A DNA stretch of 64,000 bases from positions 556,001 through 620,000 of the forward strand of contig JAWNZC010000472.1 in assembly GCA_035771165.1 (NCBI GenBank). Reading direction: 5' to 3'. The notes beneath the pieces are model-generated. The model saw nothing but the letters and a program-made list of their open reading frames with translations, was not told where the DNA came from and searched no databases. The stretch comes from Paragorgia papillata (lineage: Eukaryota; Cnidaria; Anthozoa; Scleralcyonacea; Coralliidae). Below, piece by piece: positions 33,551 through 44,900 of this stretch (the first letter of the stretch is position 1; every line of letters starts with the position of its first letter). Position numbers and translations under genes: made by a program.

Positions 33551-34324
33551 ATGCAAGCGTGTATGAGAATTGCTTCCTTTGCTGTTTCTGGTTCTAAAGT
33601 TGTCGCCATCAAATCTCGTATTTTGTCAAGAAGCTACGCCATGCAGGTAGAAAAGATTTCGTTTCCTTCGGAGAACGCTTTGGGTAGCTGTCCTGGAGCT
33701 TTGATTAAAAGCAAGAACACAGAAAGCACACGAGGGCTGGTGGTCTTACAGGAGTGGTGGGGGATGAATCAACAAATACAAGACGAGGCATCCGATATTG
33801 CAAAAAAGGGCGACTTTGTGGCGTTAGTTCCTGATCTTTATCGAGGGAAAGTAGCCACTGATCATGAAACTGCTGGTCATTATATGAGTGATCTTGACTG
33901 GCCTGGAGCTGTGAAAGACATTACAGGAGCAGCACAATATCTTCTTTCCAAAGGATGTACCAAGATTGGCGTCACTGGCTTCTGTATGGGTGGTGCCCTT
34001 TCCATAGCAGCTGCTGCACTTGTTAAAGAGATCTCGGCTTCTGCACCATTCTATGGTATTCCCGGTGCCCAGTTGTGTGACGTTGGTCAGATCAAAATCC
34101 CAATTCAGTGTCATTTTGGTAACCTGGATGACACTGCTGGTTTTTCTTCACCAAAAGATGTTGAAGCATTGAAAGCCAAGTTTGAAGTGGGCAAGGTGAA
34201 TTACGAGATTCACATGTACAATACAGGCCATGCTTTTACCAACGCGACAAGCCCAGGTTATAACGAGGAAGCATGCAAGCTTAGCTTGCAACGTATGATT
34301 GAATTTATGCAGAAAAACTTGTAG
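33551..34324 (+). CDS. Dienelactone hydrolase family protein
   Basis: Intronless ORF of 257 residues starting at ATG 33551. The fold is the alpha/beta-hydrolase of the DLH (carboxymethylenebutenolidase) family. After an N-terminal extension come LVVLQEWWGMN, then DLYRGK, the nucleophile elbow GFCMGG with Cys in place of Ser, NLDDTAGF (candidate acid Asp) and NTGHAF (His). This gives the Cys-Asp-His triad of the family. The first ~30 residues are basic and Ser-rich without acidic residues, so a mitochondrial targeting sequence is plausible; an internal Met (MQVEKISF) would give a cytosolic form of usual DLH length. The natural substrate in animals is not settled, so no gene symbol is given. 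Lack of introns contrasts with its neighbours. Confidence 0.85.
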   Translation: MQACMRIASFAVSGSKVVAIKSRILSRSYAMQVEKISFPSENALGSCPGALIKSKNTESTRGLVVLQEWWGMNQQIQDEASDIAKKGDFVALVPDLYRGKVATDHETAGHYMSDLDWPGAVKDITGAAQYLLSKGCTKIGVTGFCMGGALSIAAAALVKEISASAPFYGIPGAQLCDVGQIKIPIQCHFGNLDDTAGFSSPKDVEALKAKFEVGKVNYEIHMYNTGHAFTNATSPGYNEEACKLSLQRMIEFMQKNL

Positions 34325-35433
34325 AAAAATGCTTTAAAAACATTCAGGAAAGTTTTCATGGTAGAACAATGTTGGTTGACATGGACTCATAGAAATAAGG
34401 GTAGTTTGACATTGGCACAAGTGTGTCATTGTGTTGTGTAATGTTTGATAAAACAGTCTACCAAAAGCAATAACAAAAAAAATGTAATATGATGTATTGT
34501 AGCTTTCAAAATTCAAATATATTGCTTTGATGGATAAAATTCATCTTCTAGCAACATCATAGTCACTCATAATATGATCTAGAAACTCAACAGATGTCTT
34601 TGTAGATGATTTTACTTATCAGAGTCCTTAAGCAGCATGTATGTAATAGATACAGCATGAGCAGCCGAGCTGTATCTGATTTACAAGGCAAGCTGCAAGC
34701 GAGCCGTAGGCCAGTAGTAAATCAGATACAGCTCGGCTGCGAATGCTGTATCTTTCTTAAAATACAAATGCATCTAAGTAATCAAGTTCACCAACTATTT
34801 TGGGGATACGGTCTGTTTTAGCTGAGAAAATCGAAGCTAAAGTTTATGTAAATCAGGACGATGCTGTATCCGATTTACAACCACTGCTACAGTATTGATT
34901 TATTTTGTGTTTTCATCATGAATTATTAATGAGTATTTTTAATACATACCTACAATTAACAGCAATGCAGGGTACTTTGTTTGGCAGAACGTTAAAATGA
35001 CAATTAAATTATAAATAAAACAACTTATTCATTCATTACTGTACTTGCTTTTCATAGTATACCGTCTTCAGTAATAGTCACAGTTGTCACAACTTGCAAA
35101 GGCTGGAATACAAAATATTAAAGAAAAATGTTTGGTAGTGTGATGACCATCATGCTAATAACTCTGGTTATGATAATACAATATAAAGTGTCTATATAAT
35201 ATATATTCAGGCTACATTTATATAAAGAATTTCATCCTTTTTTGTACAGTATAAGTTAATAAGGTAGATTGATTTTTCTGTTTTATTAGTACGGTATATA
35301 GCTGGGAATAAAGGGTAGTTTTAATAAATTGAAATAATTATAGTAAGGTTTGAGTATTGCCAAAATTATTGAACGTAGTTTCTAACATTTCAAGTGAAAG
35401 CTCTTCATCAGAGAGAAATGTAAAGTAGATTTC
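34325..35433. other. Intergenic: hairpin at 34649-34752, otherwise no feature
   Basis: A hairpin of about 40-bp arms has outer sequences CAGCCGAGCTGTATCTGATT and its mirror ending AGCTCGGCTG. The rest is AT-rich. The open frames here arise from the hairpin or are short. Confidence 0.6.
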
Positions 35434-35730
35434 ATGTAATATATCATACACTCGGAGGAGTGTTTCATCAGGATATCCACACACCGAGACGTTTGTTGAA
35501 AACTGAGGTGAAGCCGAGGTTTTTGAACAAACTTCGAGGTGTTTGGATATCCTGATGAAGCACTCCTCCGAGTGTATGATATAGCATCTCAAACAAATCA
35601 GTATTTTAAGAGAAAATCAAGATGAAAGTTTGCTTAATTTATATAATTTCTTCCTCCGATATCCAAACCACTGACACGGTACTGATTTCCTTTGTGTTTT
35701 CTTCATAAATTATTAATGAGTTTGAGATGT
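35434..35730. mobile_element. MITE-like repeat with GGATATCC hairpin (copy 1)
   Basis: About 300 bp recurring inverted at 40566-40866. It contains CATCAGGATATCCACACACC with its mirror GGTGTTTGGATATCCTGATG across a short loop, plus TCAAGATGAAAGTTTGC and a CTCATTAATAATT-like end. The minus-strand ORF here is arm translation. Partial relatives of the end occur near 34915 and 42330. Confidence 0.7.
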
Positions 35731-35882
35731 GCATGTAAATGCTAAATACCAGTGAAGGACAGATAGATCTTCATTGGAGATAAACCAGCTTTATTTCTCC
35801 ATCAAAATTGCATGGAGCAGGTAGTGCCTATCCCCTTCTGGCAGAAACCCTGCTCATATAGCTACCTGTACTGGAATATTTT

Positions 35883-38800
35883 TTATCTTACCATCCTGCA
35901 GCTTTTTGTCAACTTTATGAGTCGTTGTGTTGGTTTGTGACTACTGTGACACATATGAGCTCTGTTATTTGGAATATGCGACCAAGTTTTCCCCAGGGCT
36001 GGCTTTGTGTAGGAATTCGTGTGGAAATCAGAAACTACATTATTAGTTACCTTCAAACAGAAATAATTCTTAATTAATAATTTGCATAATTTCTTGTGCA
36101 ACAATTAGAGCTTGAGAGCTCAGTTGCATTCATTTGGGCAGAGAGGAACACGTCCAAAAAAGGCAGCTGTTTTCACATGCTAAAACAAACAGGGCTATGA
36201 AGGTCAGAGTCACTGGTTCCTTGGTCAAAATTTGAGTAGATTGATATACGGTAATAAGGGGCCATCGACAAATAGATTTCGTATCTATTTGTCGACGGCC
36301 CCTAAGCTCATGCCAAAAGTTGGAGTTACGGTAATTAGTGATTTTGGGCTTGTTACTGTACTACTAATCCAGAAGTCATTGGGTCTATGTTAGTTAAATT
36401 TTTGCCTTACAGTAATTAAAACAAAATTAGTATAATTATGATAAGTAACAACTTACTAAAACAGCCAAATTGTAATCCATAGCTAAGGATTTTAGCAATC
36501 TTCCCAAGCTAACCATTAATGCATGACCTGTTGGAAATAATACAACATCAAGTTGTAACACTATCAAAAAATACTCAGCTGTTATGGTAATTGTGTACTG
36601 TACGGTTCCAAAACTTATATATGCAGAAAAGCATATAATTATAAAACCCTATATGGTAATTATTTTTGAAAGCTTTATTTATTAACTAAAGTAACTTAAT
36701 TATATACAGTACCATGAATTTGTGTTCCTCCTAAGATTGGTGAAATAAGACTGGCTATAGAATCAACAACAACCAGGACAACATCTCGATAGAAAGCATC
36801 TTCCTAAATATTGTTACAAGTAATTCAGAACAAACAGACATAACTATGCCACCAAGAGTATACTTTGTACTAATTTTAGAATGTATATGGTTACATGTGA
36901 TTATATCCATCCATGCAGTTTTGGTATTACAGTGTACATTAATTTTCATGGCGGCTCCCCTGACCAATTAAAAAGTTATGGTTATAGCTCCAACCTGAAC
37001 AGAAAGATTGTCCATTATTTCCTCCAGTACAGAAAGAGCAGAACATATATCAAAAGCTTTGATGCACTGAATTCTAGTCAATTGATTTAAACCCTGTAAA
37101 TATTAAACACATTTTTCACATCAGCTAATTAAGCATTCAAATTAAAATCATAATCACCTCGTATTTTGGCAACTGAAGGTTAATTGGTTCAAAATGTCAA
37201 TATTTTGTTGTCAAAAGTCAATGTTTCTTTATTCTGTTATAATTACAAATATTACAGTACAGTTATAACTTACTGTTTTGTTGCTATCTTTTTCACATTT
37301 TCTTGAAGCAATTTCTTTTACTCGAACACTGCTAAATGCTCCTCCAGTGTCAATATACACCACATTCTTCTGATGTTCAGTGGCAATGTGACAAGCAATA
37401 CTTAGACAACTCTGAAGAACAAAAAAATGTGACCAGTACACCAAACTAAAAATGTACCTATACTGTACCATCTTTGCCAAAATTCTATGGTTATTCAGAA
37501 AATATTGGAGTGTGACTCAACCCCACTTCAGCAGATTAAGTGCAGTACTCTCTGTCTGGGACTATCAAGTACCAGTTCTTGAACTTGTTAATTTAGTAGC
37601 ACTGCATGGTGTACAACAAACCAGCACTAAATACTAATGCACTTTCACTGTTTCACACCTAAACTTAATCTTAACACCCTAACCTTCAGTAGGTTGTAGT
37701 GGAAAAGTCCATTAATTAGCACTTGCCAATCCACTGCAATACTGAGTAGTGAATACTGTAATACAGTAAGTTCTGCAGAGCTAAAGTACACATTCACACT
37801 GACTCAGTATGTACAATATATACATGTACCTGGGTTTTTCCAACTGCAGGTGAACCATAGAGTTCTGTTAGTTCTTTAGAGTACAAACCACCACCAAGTA
37901 GCTGATCTAAACTGATAAAAAATGCCATTTCTTGGTGACTACAGTATTCTACCTTTTCTAAAACTTTTATTTTTCATAAAATACTTCATATCTGTTCAAT
38001 GTTAACCAAGCATGCTTACTTGGTACAACCTGCAAAGAAAAAAGCAAGAATCAAAATTAATCCTCAGTCTAAAATAATCTTAAGTTTATAAAGAAACTGA
38101 AAAAATTATGAGAGTTGCATAAGAACATGTGTGTTAATTAGGAAAATGGTGCAAGTCCAACCGTCCTTACCAGTGGGAATAATTTTGAGAGATTTAATCA
38201 TCTCATTGAATAAATGCTGTCCACTAACAGCAACAGCTGCATGATCTAGTAGTAAACTTTTTCTCAAGGCAGACAATTTCTAAAAATTTTAAAAAATTGC
38301 ATAAATTATTAAAATTTATTTCCATGTTATACAATTTATTTACATGAACTTATTTTTTTTGCTCACACTACTACACTAGTAACAGCAATATTATTTTTTT
38401 TTTAAATATTCCTAGCTAAAGTAATTTACAATGGTTTTTTTTATGGCTGACCTCTGAAGACAAACAAGTTTTCTCTGATAAATGTTGCACATCTTCCACA
38501 ATAAAATCAAGCACTGAATCAGTTATAAAAAAAAAAGAAGATTTGTGAGAAATATAATTTAGAGCAGAGATCCCTGTTCGGGATTCCACCAGGGGGGGAG
38601 AACATGTGATCTTTCTTTTTGACAAATATGATTGGCTAATGTCCAAAGTTCTCTATCTAAAGTTTTGTGACAACCAATCAAATCTCTCTAAGCAATTGAT
38701 AAAGAAAGGTCAATTTCTCCCCATTTTTTCCCTAATATTATTTTTTTTTAAGTTCAGGGTAAATTATTATTTTATAAATTCATTATTTAATATAGTCAAT

Positions 38801-39016
38801 GTGTTTTTTCTGCACCTGAAAGGCTGGAACAAACCCCATTCTTGTATTAAATGCCATATATTTATATTGAAATAAATGATACGTTAAAACTAAAATAAAT
38901 ATATGGTTTTAAACACATTTAAGTATTAAAATACCAGTATTAATTCCAACTTTGCCCAATTCTTTCAATGTTTCTGAAGTCAGTTCAGAACACTTTCCAA
39001 CGGTCAGTCGACTCAT
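35883..39016 (-). CDS. RAD51D: RAD51D, RecA-family DNA repair recombinase paralogue
   Basis: Ten exons (minus): 39016-38935, 38513-38452, 38279-38171, 38029-38020, 37911-37830, 37411-37274, 37093-36995, 36803-36713, 36527-36457, 36050-35892. All phases agree. The start MSRLTVGKCSELT resembles vertebrate RAD51D. Then come LDQLLGGGLYSKELTELYG, Walker A GSPAVGKTQ, a beta strand VVYIDTGG, the RIQCIKAFD segment, Walker B-type VVLVVVDS with PILGG after it, and VTNNV and PALGKTWSHIPN near the C-terminus. RAD51D belongs to the BCDX2 complex that promotes RAD51 loading in homologous recombination. Exon 4 is a 10-nt microexon. The 3' end is uncertain: reading through the last donor reaches TAA at 35883 two codons later, giving 303 residues (human 328); an unrecognised final exon is possible. 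Divergent from TXNL4A. Confidence 0.88.
36254..36305. repeat. Hairpin in RAD51D intron 9
   Basis: AGGGGCCATCGACAAATAG is followed after a 9-base loop by its near-perfect mirror ending GACGGCCCCT. It is a short snapback of unknown origin within the intron between exons 9 and 10. Confidence 0.7.
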
Positions 39017-39328
39017 TCAATCTCTTTTCTCTTCAATAATCTTAGAATTAAAACATCAAGACTGCTGATAACCTAACCAGGTTTATCTTTAGCTTTTTGG
39101 AAAAAAATGACATAATTATGGAGAAACAGAGTCCTTTTGAGTGATCCTTTTTAGTGACGGTTTTGTCGGCTTTCTTGCACAGCGGTCGTACATCTTTTTG
39201 TATGCTCAGTGAATCAGTAATTGCAACGTACTGAAAACGTTGTTATCCAAAAAGTTCGACTGGATTTCATTTCTTTTTTGTTTATTTGGGCAAAAAAACG
39301 CAAAGTTGATCTAGTAGTATCTTTGAAC
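39017..39328. promoter_or_regulatory. Putative bidirectional promoter, RAD51D / TXNL4A
   Basis: 312 bp between divergent start codons. An open frame continues upstream of the TXNL4A ATG for about 36 codons but has no ATG and is treated as 5' UTR. Confidence 0.5.
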
Positions 39329-39757
39329 ATGTCTTATGTACTACAACATCTTCACAACGGCTGGCAAGTCGACCAAGCTATAATGGCCGAAGAGGACAAA
39401 GTTGTTGTGATTCGGTTCGGCCATGATTGGGATCCTCAGTGTATGAAAATGGACGAAATCTTGTACGGCATTGCGGATAAAGTGAAGAACTTCGCTGTGT
39501 TTTACGTGGTGGATATCACTGAAGTACCGGACTTTAACAAAATGTACGAACTCTACGATCCTTGTACTATCATGTTCTTTTACAGAAATAAACATATCAT
39601 GATCGATTTGGGAACTGGAAACAACAACAAAATCAATTGGCCTATGGAGGACAAACAAGAAATGGTCGACATCGTCGAAACTGTGTACAGAGGAGCAAGA
39701 AAGGGACGTGGTTTGGTTATCTCTCCTAAAGATTATTCCACAAAGTATAGATACTAG
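39329..39757 (+). CDS. TXNL4A: Thioredoxin-like protein 4A (DIM1, U5 snRNP 15-kDa protein)
   Basis: Intronless ORF of 142 residues, exactly the family length. ATG at 39329 was chosen because MSYVLQHLHNGWQVDQAI is the conserved start; longer readings use non-ATG codons. Further signatures are VVVIRFGHDWDPQC, VDITEVPDFNKMYELYDPC, DLGTGNNNKINW and the end SPKDYSTKYRY, almost invariant in eukaryotes. The protein is a thioredoxin-fold component of the U4/U6.U5 tri-snRNP needed for spliceosome activation, and acts in the nucleus. A polyadenylation signal AATAAA at 39764-39769 lies only 6 nt after the stop, giving a very short 3' UTR. Absence of introns could be ancestral loss or a retrocopy; the perfect ORF indicates function. 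Confidence 0.97.
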   Translation: MSYVLQHLHNGWQVDQAIMAEEDKVVVIRFGHDWDPQCMKMDEILYGIADKVKNFAVFYVVDITEVPDFNKMYELYDPCTIMFFYRNKHIMIDLGTGNNNKINWPMEDKQEMVDIVETVYRGARKGRGLVISPKDYSTKYRY

Positions 39758-39763
39758 ACTATG

Positions 39764-39769
39764 AATAAA
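39764..39769 (+). terminator. Polyadenylation signal for TXNL4A
   Basis: AATAAA six bases after the stop codon. Confidence 0.5.
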
Positions 39770-39811
39770 GAACTTGTCACAATTTGAACTCAATTTGTGT
39801 GGAGAGCCTTG

Positions 39812-39975
39812 AAATGAATCCCAGAAAAAATCTAAGAAAAACACTAGAAAAAATTCCAGAAAGAAATGTCAGAAAAAAATGTAAGAAAAAAATCCAGAAA
39901 AAATCCTAGAAAAAAATGTAAGAAAAAATCCTGGAAAAACCTTAGAAAACAACCCTGGAAAAATCCTAGAAATAT
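39812..39975. repeat. Minisatellite of AGAAAAAATCCT-like units
   Basis: Degenerate 11-22-bp units (CCAGAAAAAATC, CTAGAAAAAATTCC, GTAAGAAAAAATC) just downstream of TXNL4A. Confidence 0.75.
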
Positions 39976-40565
39976 TAATGCCTGTATTATTTCTACAAAA
40001 TATTTGCAACTTGTAAGTTTGTTAGGTTGGGATGTTACTGCAACTTGAAATTAATATGGTGCTCTTTAATAAAACATAAGATAACTGTCAAAAATATTTA
40101 TTTTACTTTGTGTTTCTTTGTATACAGTATAATTATACAGTGCTGTATTTGCTTTTTTATCTAAAACCTGTAAATTTCAGACAAAATCGAGAAATAAATT
40201 TCATATTTCCATGTGAGACTGGGTAACCTACATGTGGGTGTATTGATTTTACTACTAGTGGCAAGAAACATCAATAAAATATGATTAAAAATTGTTATGT
40301 TGCTGGGTAGTTTCATAAAGATGACGATGGACACATAGTCCAAAAGCTTGATTTTTATTAATATTGCTAGGAGAAATGCACCTTATTAAATTATCAATAA
40401 AATACTATTATTTTATATAATAAAATAAAATATTTTATATAATAAAATAATATCTTTACATTTCCATAATTTGATGAACTAATATTTACATCACACAATT
40501 TAGCTATACTGTACAAATATAATTACATCCATGCAAGTACCTGTACTTGGGCCTTGGGTCCAACT

Positions 40566-40866
40566 ACATCTCAAACTCATTAATAATTCATGAAGAAAAC
40601 ACAAAGGAAATCAGTACCATGTATGTGGTTTGGATATCGGAGGAAGAAATTACATAAATTTAGCAAACTTTCATCTTGATTTTCTCTTAAAATACTGATT
40701 TGTTTGAGATGCTATAATCATACACTCAGAGGAATGTCTCATCAGGATATCCAAACACCTCGAAGTTTGTTCAAAAACCTCGGCTTTGCCTCGGTTTTCA
40801 ACAAATGTCTCAGTGTTTGGATATCCTGATGAAACACTCCTCCTCGTGTATGATATATTACATCAC
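40566..40866. mobile_element. MITE-like repeat with GGATATCC hairpin (copy 2)
   Basis: Inverted relative of 35434-35730, with the same order of AACTCATTAATAATTCATG, CATCTTGATTTTCTC, the hairpin AGGATATCCAAACACC with its mirror, and a TGTATGATATATTACAT end. Confidence 0.7.
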
Positions 40867-41035
40867 ACATGTTTATTAGGGGTTTGTTCAAGCAGACCTC
40901 ATTTTGCCAGCAGCAGTTCACAAAGAAAATATTGGAGTTGTTGACCCCTTTTTGTTGAAGTCAATCTCAGATTATCTGGGTCACCTTACAGTAAGCCAAA
41001 CAAAAACCTAAACTCTTGGTTTAAAGGTTAAGATT

Positions 41036-41452
41036 TAAAGGGTATGGGCAACAAAAATTAAGTTTGTCTAATTTGAAAGAACTCATAAAATTGTAATAGA
41101 AGATCCTTTACAACTTTTTCATATCTTTCTGCGTTTTCAAGATATTTCAATTTGTTTGGTATGTAAATGAGATGGTCTCTGACGTCAGGAGTGGGGTAAA
41201 ATATTTTCATACAGAGCAAAGTCACTTACTGTACATATCTAACATGAAACGTTCAGCGTCGCAATGTGCACAGTTTCAAATTATTTCGATGAACAAATTT
41301 AGAGATATAACTGGTTTTGCTACACGTGAAAATATTTTACCCCACACCTGATGTCAGAGACCATCTCATTTACATAAATTGAAATATCTTGAAAACAAAG
41401 AGAGATAAGAATTTCAAATTAGACAAACTTAATTTTTGTTGCCAATACTCAT
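41036..41452. mobile_element. Foldback element related to 27689-28451
   Basis: The arm AAAGGGTATGGGCAACAAAA, then AATTAAGTTTGTCTAATTTG, is mirrored by CAAATTAGACAAACTTAATT at the right end. Inside, GACGTCAGGAGTGGGGTAAA is mirrored near 41340. Confidence 0.7.
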
Positions 41453-41469
41453 AATATTGTTCTTGTAAG

Positions 41470-41911
41470 GGGGTGTTGTTTATATGGAGGCTAGCCAACC
41501 CAGGTTCCTGGGCTAGCCCACTTTGTAGAGATTGTGCTTATGCTATTATTTCTTGTTAATTTTCATCTAGCCTAGCTGAGATCCCGAGATCTCACTCTCA
41601 GTTACCTGGGCTGGGTTTTTCCCATGTAAACACGATTGACAGGGTACCTGGGCTGGCACTGAAAACTTCATACACACTTCTTTCAACATATTAACAAATT
41701 CTGCTTGCATGTTCATGTACAGTTCATATTTAAAACAATGAGACTTTGTGTCTTTGTTTTTTACCAGAACTGATAAATTACACAATAGCTCGCCTAGCCA
41801 GGCTGGCTAATTGCTTATTGTGCTAATTTAGCACACAATAAAAATCATCTCAACAAAGCGAGCTAGCTCGGGTACCCGGAGGCGAGCCAGTCTCCATATA
41901 AACACCCTCTA
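41470..41911. mobile_element. MITE with GGGTGTTTATATGGAG termini
   Basis: The left end GGGTGTTGTTTATATGGAGG and right end CTCCATATAAACACCCTCT are inverted. GGCTAGCC and GGTACCCGG motifs lie inside. No coding content. Confidence 0.7.
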
Positions 41912-41955
41912 AATCTACAAACAGTAATTATGCAAACATGTTGACCATTAATCCA

Positions 41956-44900
41956 CTATTGAAGACCAACTGTCATGATGTCTGCCCAAGACTGGGTGGA
42001 ATGTGTATGGTCAATTAAGTTCAGCTTGATCTTGCCATTGGTGTTATCTTGTAAAGAATCATACTGCTTATAATCCATTCTGGTTAATGTTGCATCCTCC
42101 AACTTAACACTAACAAAAAAAAAAGAAATATTTATGCAAATGCCCTACTATTGTATAATTTTATAATACATATTATACACTTCTGTACAAGTACCTACCA
42201 CAATCTATTTAGTTCTGGCATATTATTGACAAGCATAATAAGATCTTGACAAAGATTGATGTCCAAATGTTTTAAATGAAGCCTGTAGAAGAAAAAAACA
42301 CTTTATATTAATTACATAAAAAAAACCTCAATAATTCATGAGAAAAACATGTAGGAAATCAACACCATGTCTGGTTTTAATCTGATAAAGATCAACCGCC
42401 TAATAATTTACATAAACTTCCACTTAATCAAAATTTTGGGTTTCCACTCCAGAAAAATTATTTTAAATTGTTACAAAATTAATAGTAACAATAATATACA
42501 TTTATAATACAGACATACAGTACACTAATACAATAATGTACAGAAATGTATAATAAATGTGAACTGACACAGCATAAACCAACCTGTCCTCCCAAACAGC
42601 AAAACAACAATTTACACACACCTAATTTCTCTCAAGCTTGTTTTTTTCCTGAAAGCATGTAACCATTTGCCAATCAGATCTCCAACATGACAGCAAAAAA
42701 GTGATATTTCTTCAAGATCACATGCTTCCTCCTCAATTGTGCAAATTAACTCCTGGATAGCATCAACACTAGGTGGAGACAATTTAAATTGTTCCTGGAA
42801 GGCACACAATTCTTTGATCCTGCTGCGAACCTCTGACAGTTGCACTATTGATGCACCCCTCTCTCGTTGTACTTGGCTAGCATGGCAGGTGTCACCAAGC
42901 TGGAGTGTCTTGATGGATCTCTTTGGAATACTTGAGGAGATGTGCCACTGCTCTTAACCCTTTGCTGCTAAGATTACAGCAGGAAAGGTCAACCTTTTCA
43001 AGTTTTGACATGCTTTTTAGGGCATGACAAATGACTTCAACTGCTTCTGGACAAAGACAACAATTACTGAACCTCACAGAGGTTATGGAACTGTTGCCTT
43101 GAAGACATTTTTCTGCCAGGATTTTGGCTTCCCTCTTTTGGATTAAGATGCCACTCAGGTTTAAGGTTGACAGCCTCGATTGCATGCTGGTCACGATAAA
43201 GCACAGACCTTGAACTTCAGCAAAGCCCATATGCAGTGGAAATCCCCCAGGGGTTATCGATCTTGTAAAAAGCTCTGTACTCTGGATAAGTGGCAGAATA
43301 CCCTGAGCAATTGGAGAGCTTTTCTGGGATGTATGATTCTCTTTCCATGCTTCGTAAAAACCTTCCAATAGAAGCTGCATTCGGTAGCCATATGAACACT
43401 TTTCAAGGAAACTACCATCACTGCTCGAGGTTGCCAACCTCTGAATAAACTGCACCAGAGGTTCAACATTCTGCTTGTTTGAACTTGAAAGCAAGCCAGC
43501 AATGAACACCAAAATGGAGTGAAATTTGTCAATTTCTTCATCTTGAAGCATCTTAGTAATGGCTTGAACTGCCATTTTTGAAGTCCAATTCTTCACCAGG
43601 CATCTTGCAGCCATGAACTCTTGAATGCTTTTGTGAGCAAAGCTGTGAAACCCTTCATCGCTGAAAAGACTGGAAAGTTCTGGTCGAGCACTCAGAAATC
43701 CAAGTTCACTTGATTTGCAGTCGACACCACAATCGTTTAACTCACTCTGCGTGTACTGCATTGAGTTCGTCAAGACCCCTTTCAGTGCCAACTTACCAAG
43801 GTTATCAAGACAGTCTTCAATTTTTTTCTTTTCCATTTGACAGTTCCGATCAATATTTTTCTTGACACAATGTGATCTAGCAACAACAACAGTGTATGAG
43901 TTCAGCAGGTTTGTCATGGTCGGCAAAGCTGGTAGGGTTGGCATTGGCTTACTTGGTTGCCAGAGCTCACAGATAATTGGTGTCAAAAGTGGAATTCTTC
44001 CAAGGTGCATCAGGTTTGAACTGGCCCGAATATGTTCTGTCAATGTACTGACTTTGCTTTGATCACCTTTGAAATAATTTGCAATAAATTCCAGGACCTT
44101 CTCATCACTGTAACCTTTCACACAAAAAAGCATGTGAAAGTGGCTGCAGAGTTGCATCCAGCTTGTCGTAAGTGCAGGTCTTGACGTTGCAATTAAGTAG
44201 ACACCCTTGTACGACTTGTCTTCCAAGAGGTCTTTGATCTCAGGAACTAGATCGAAATTACACTCATTAACACCGTCCAAGATAAACAGAAAAACTTCTG
44301 GATGTTTCGTCATGTAAGAAAAGAATTGCCGCCTTTCCTCTGCAGACAAACGTTTTCCAAACACTTGCTTTGTCAAGATCTCTTCAAGTGTTCCTCTGAC
44401 ATCGTAAAGTTTTAAGAAAACAACTACCTTGAATTGATCAAATGGATGTGTATTCACAATGTCTGGATTTGCCCAATCATACACATATTTTTGACATAAG
44501 GTGGTCTTCCCAATACCAGGCCCACCATGGAGGAGGATGCGCGTAGGTTTTCGAGATCCTTCCCAACCATCAAATATTTTGTACATGTAATCTTCCGTGC
44601 ATTGTTCACAGCCGTGGTACTCAGGTTTAAGGTCCAGAGCAGTGAAGAATGTTTTTAGGGGCTTCTTACAAAATTCCAATTCATTGAGGGTACCGTATTT
44701 ATTGGGGTAGTCATTACGAATAAACTCGGACACTTTTTCCACAACTTGTAATTCCACATCATCTAGATAAATAAATAAGTAAACAAATATTTATAGCTGT
44801 CTGCATGGTGTCAGAGTAAAAACAAATGTGTTTTTTTTTTTGCCACCTGAGGTGGGAATAGGTTAATCACTAATTGTTAATCCCAATAGGTGAATCACTC

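Noticed and set aside
33551..34324. Bacterial horizontal transfer of the intronless dienelactone hydrolase.
   Set aside because: The family is widespread in animals, an N-terminal extension suits organelle targeting, and nothing else bacterial is nearby.
35338..35592. A final RAD51D exon in the minus-strand ORF ending NNFGNTQTLL.
   Set aside because: Most of the ORF is the GGATATCC MITE arm, and the sequence does not resemble the RAD51D C-terminus; left as an open possibility only.
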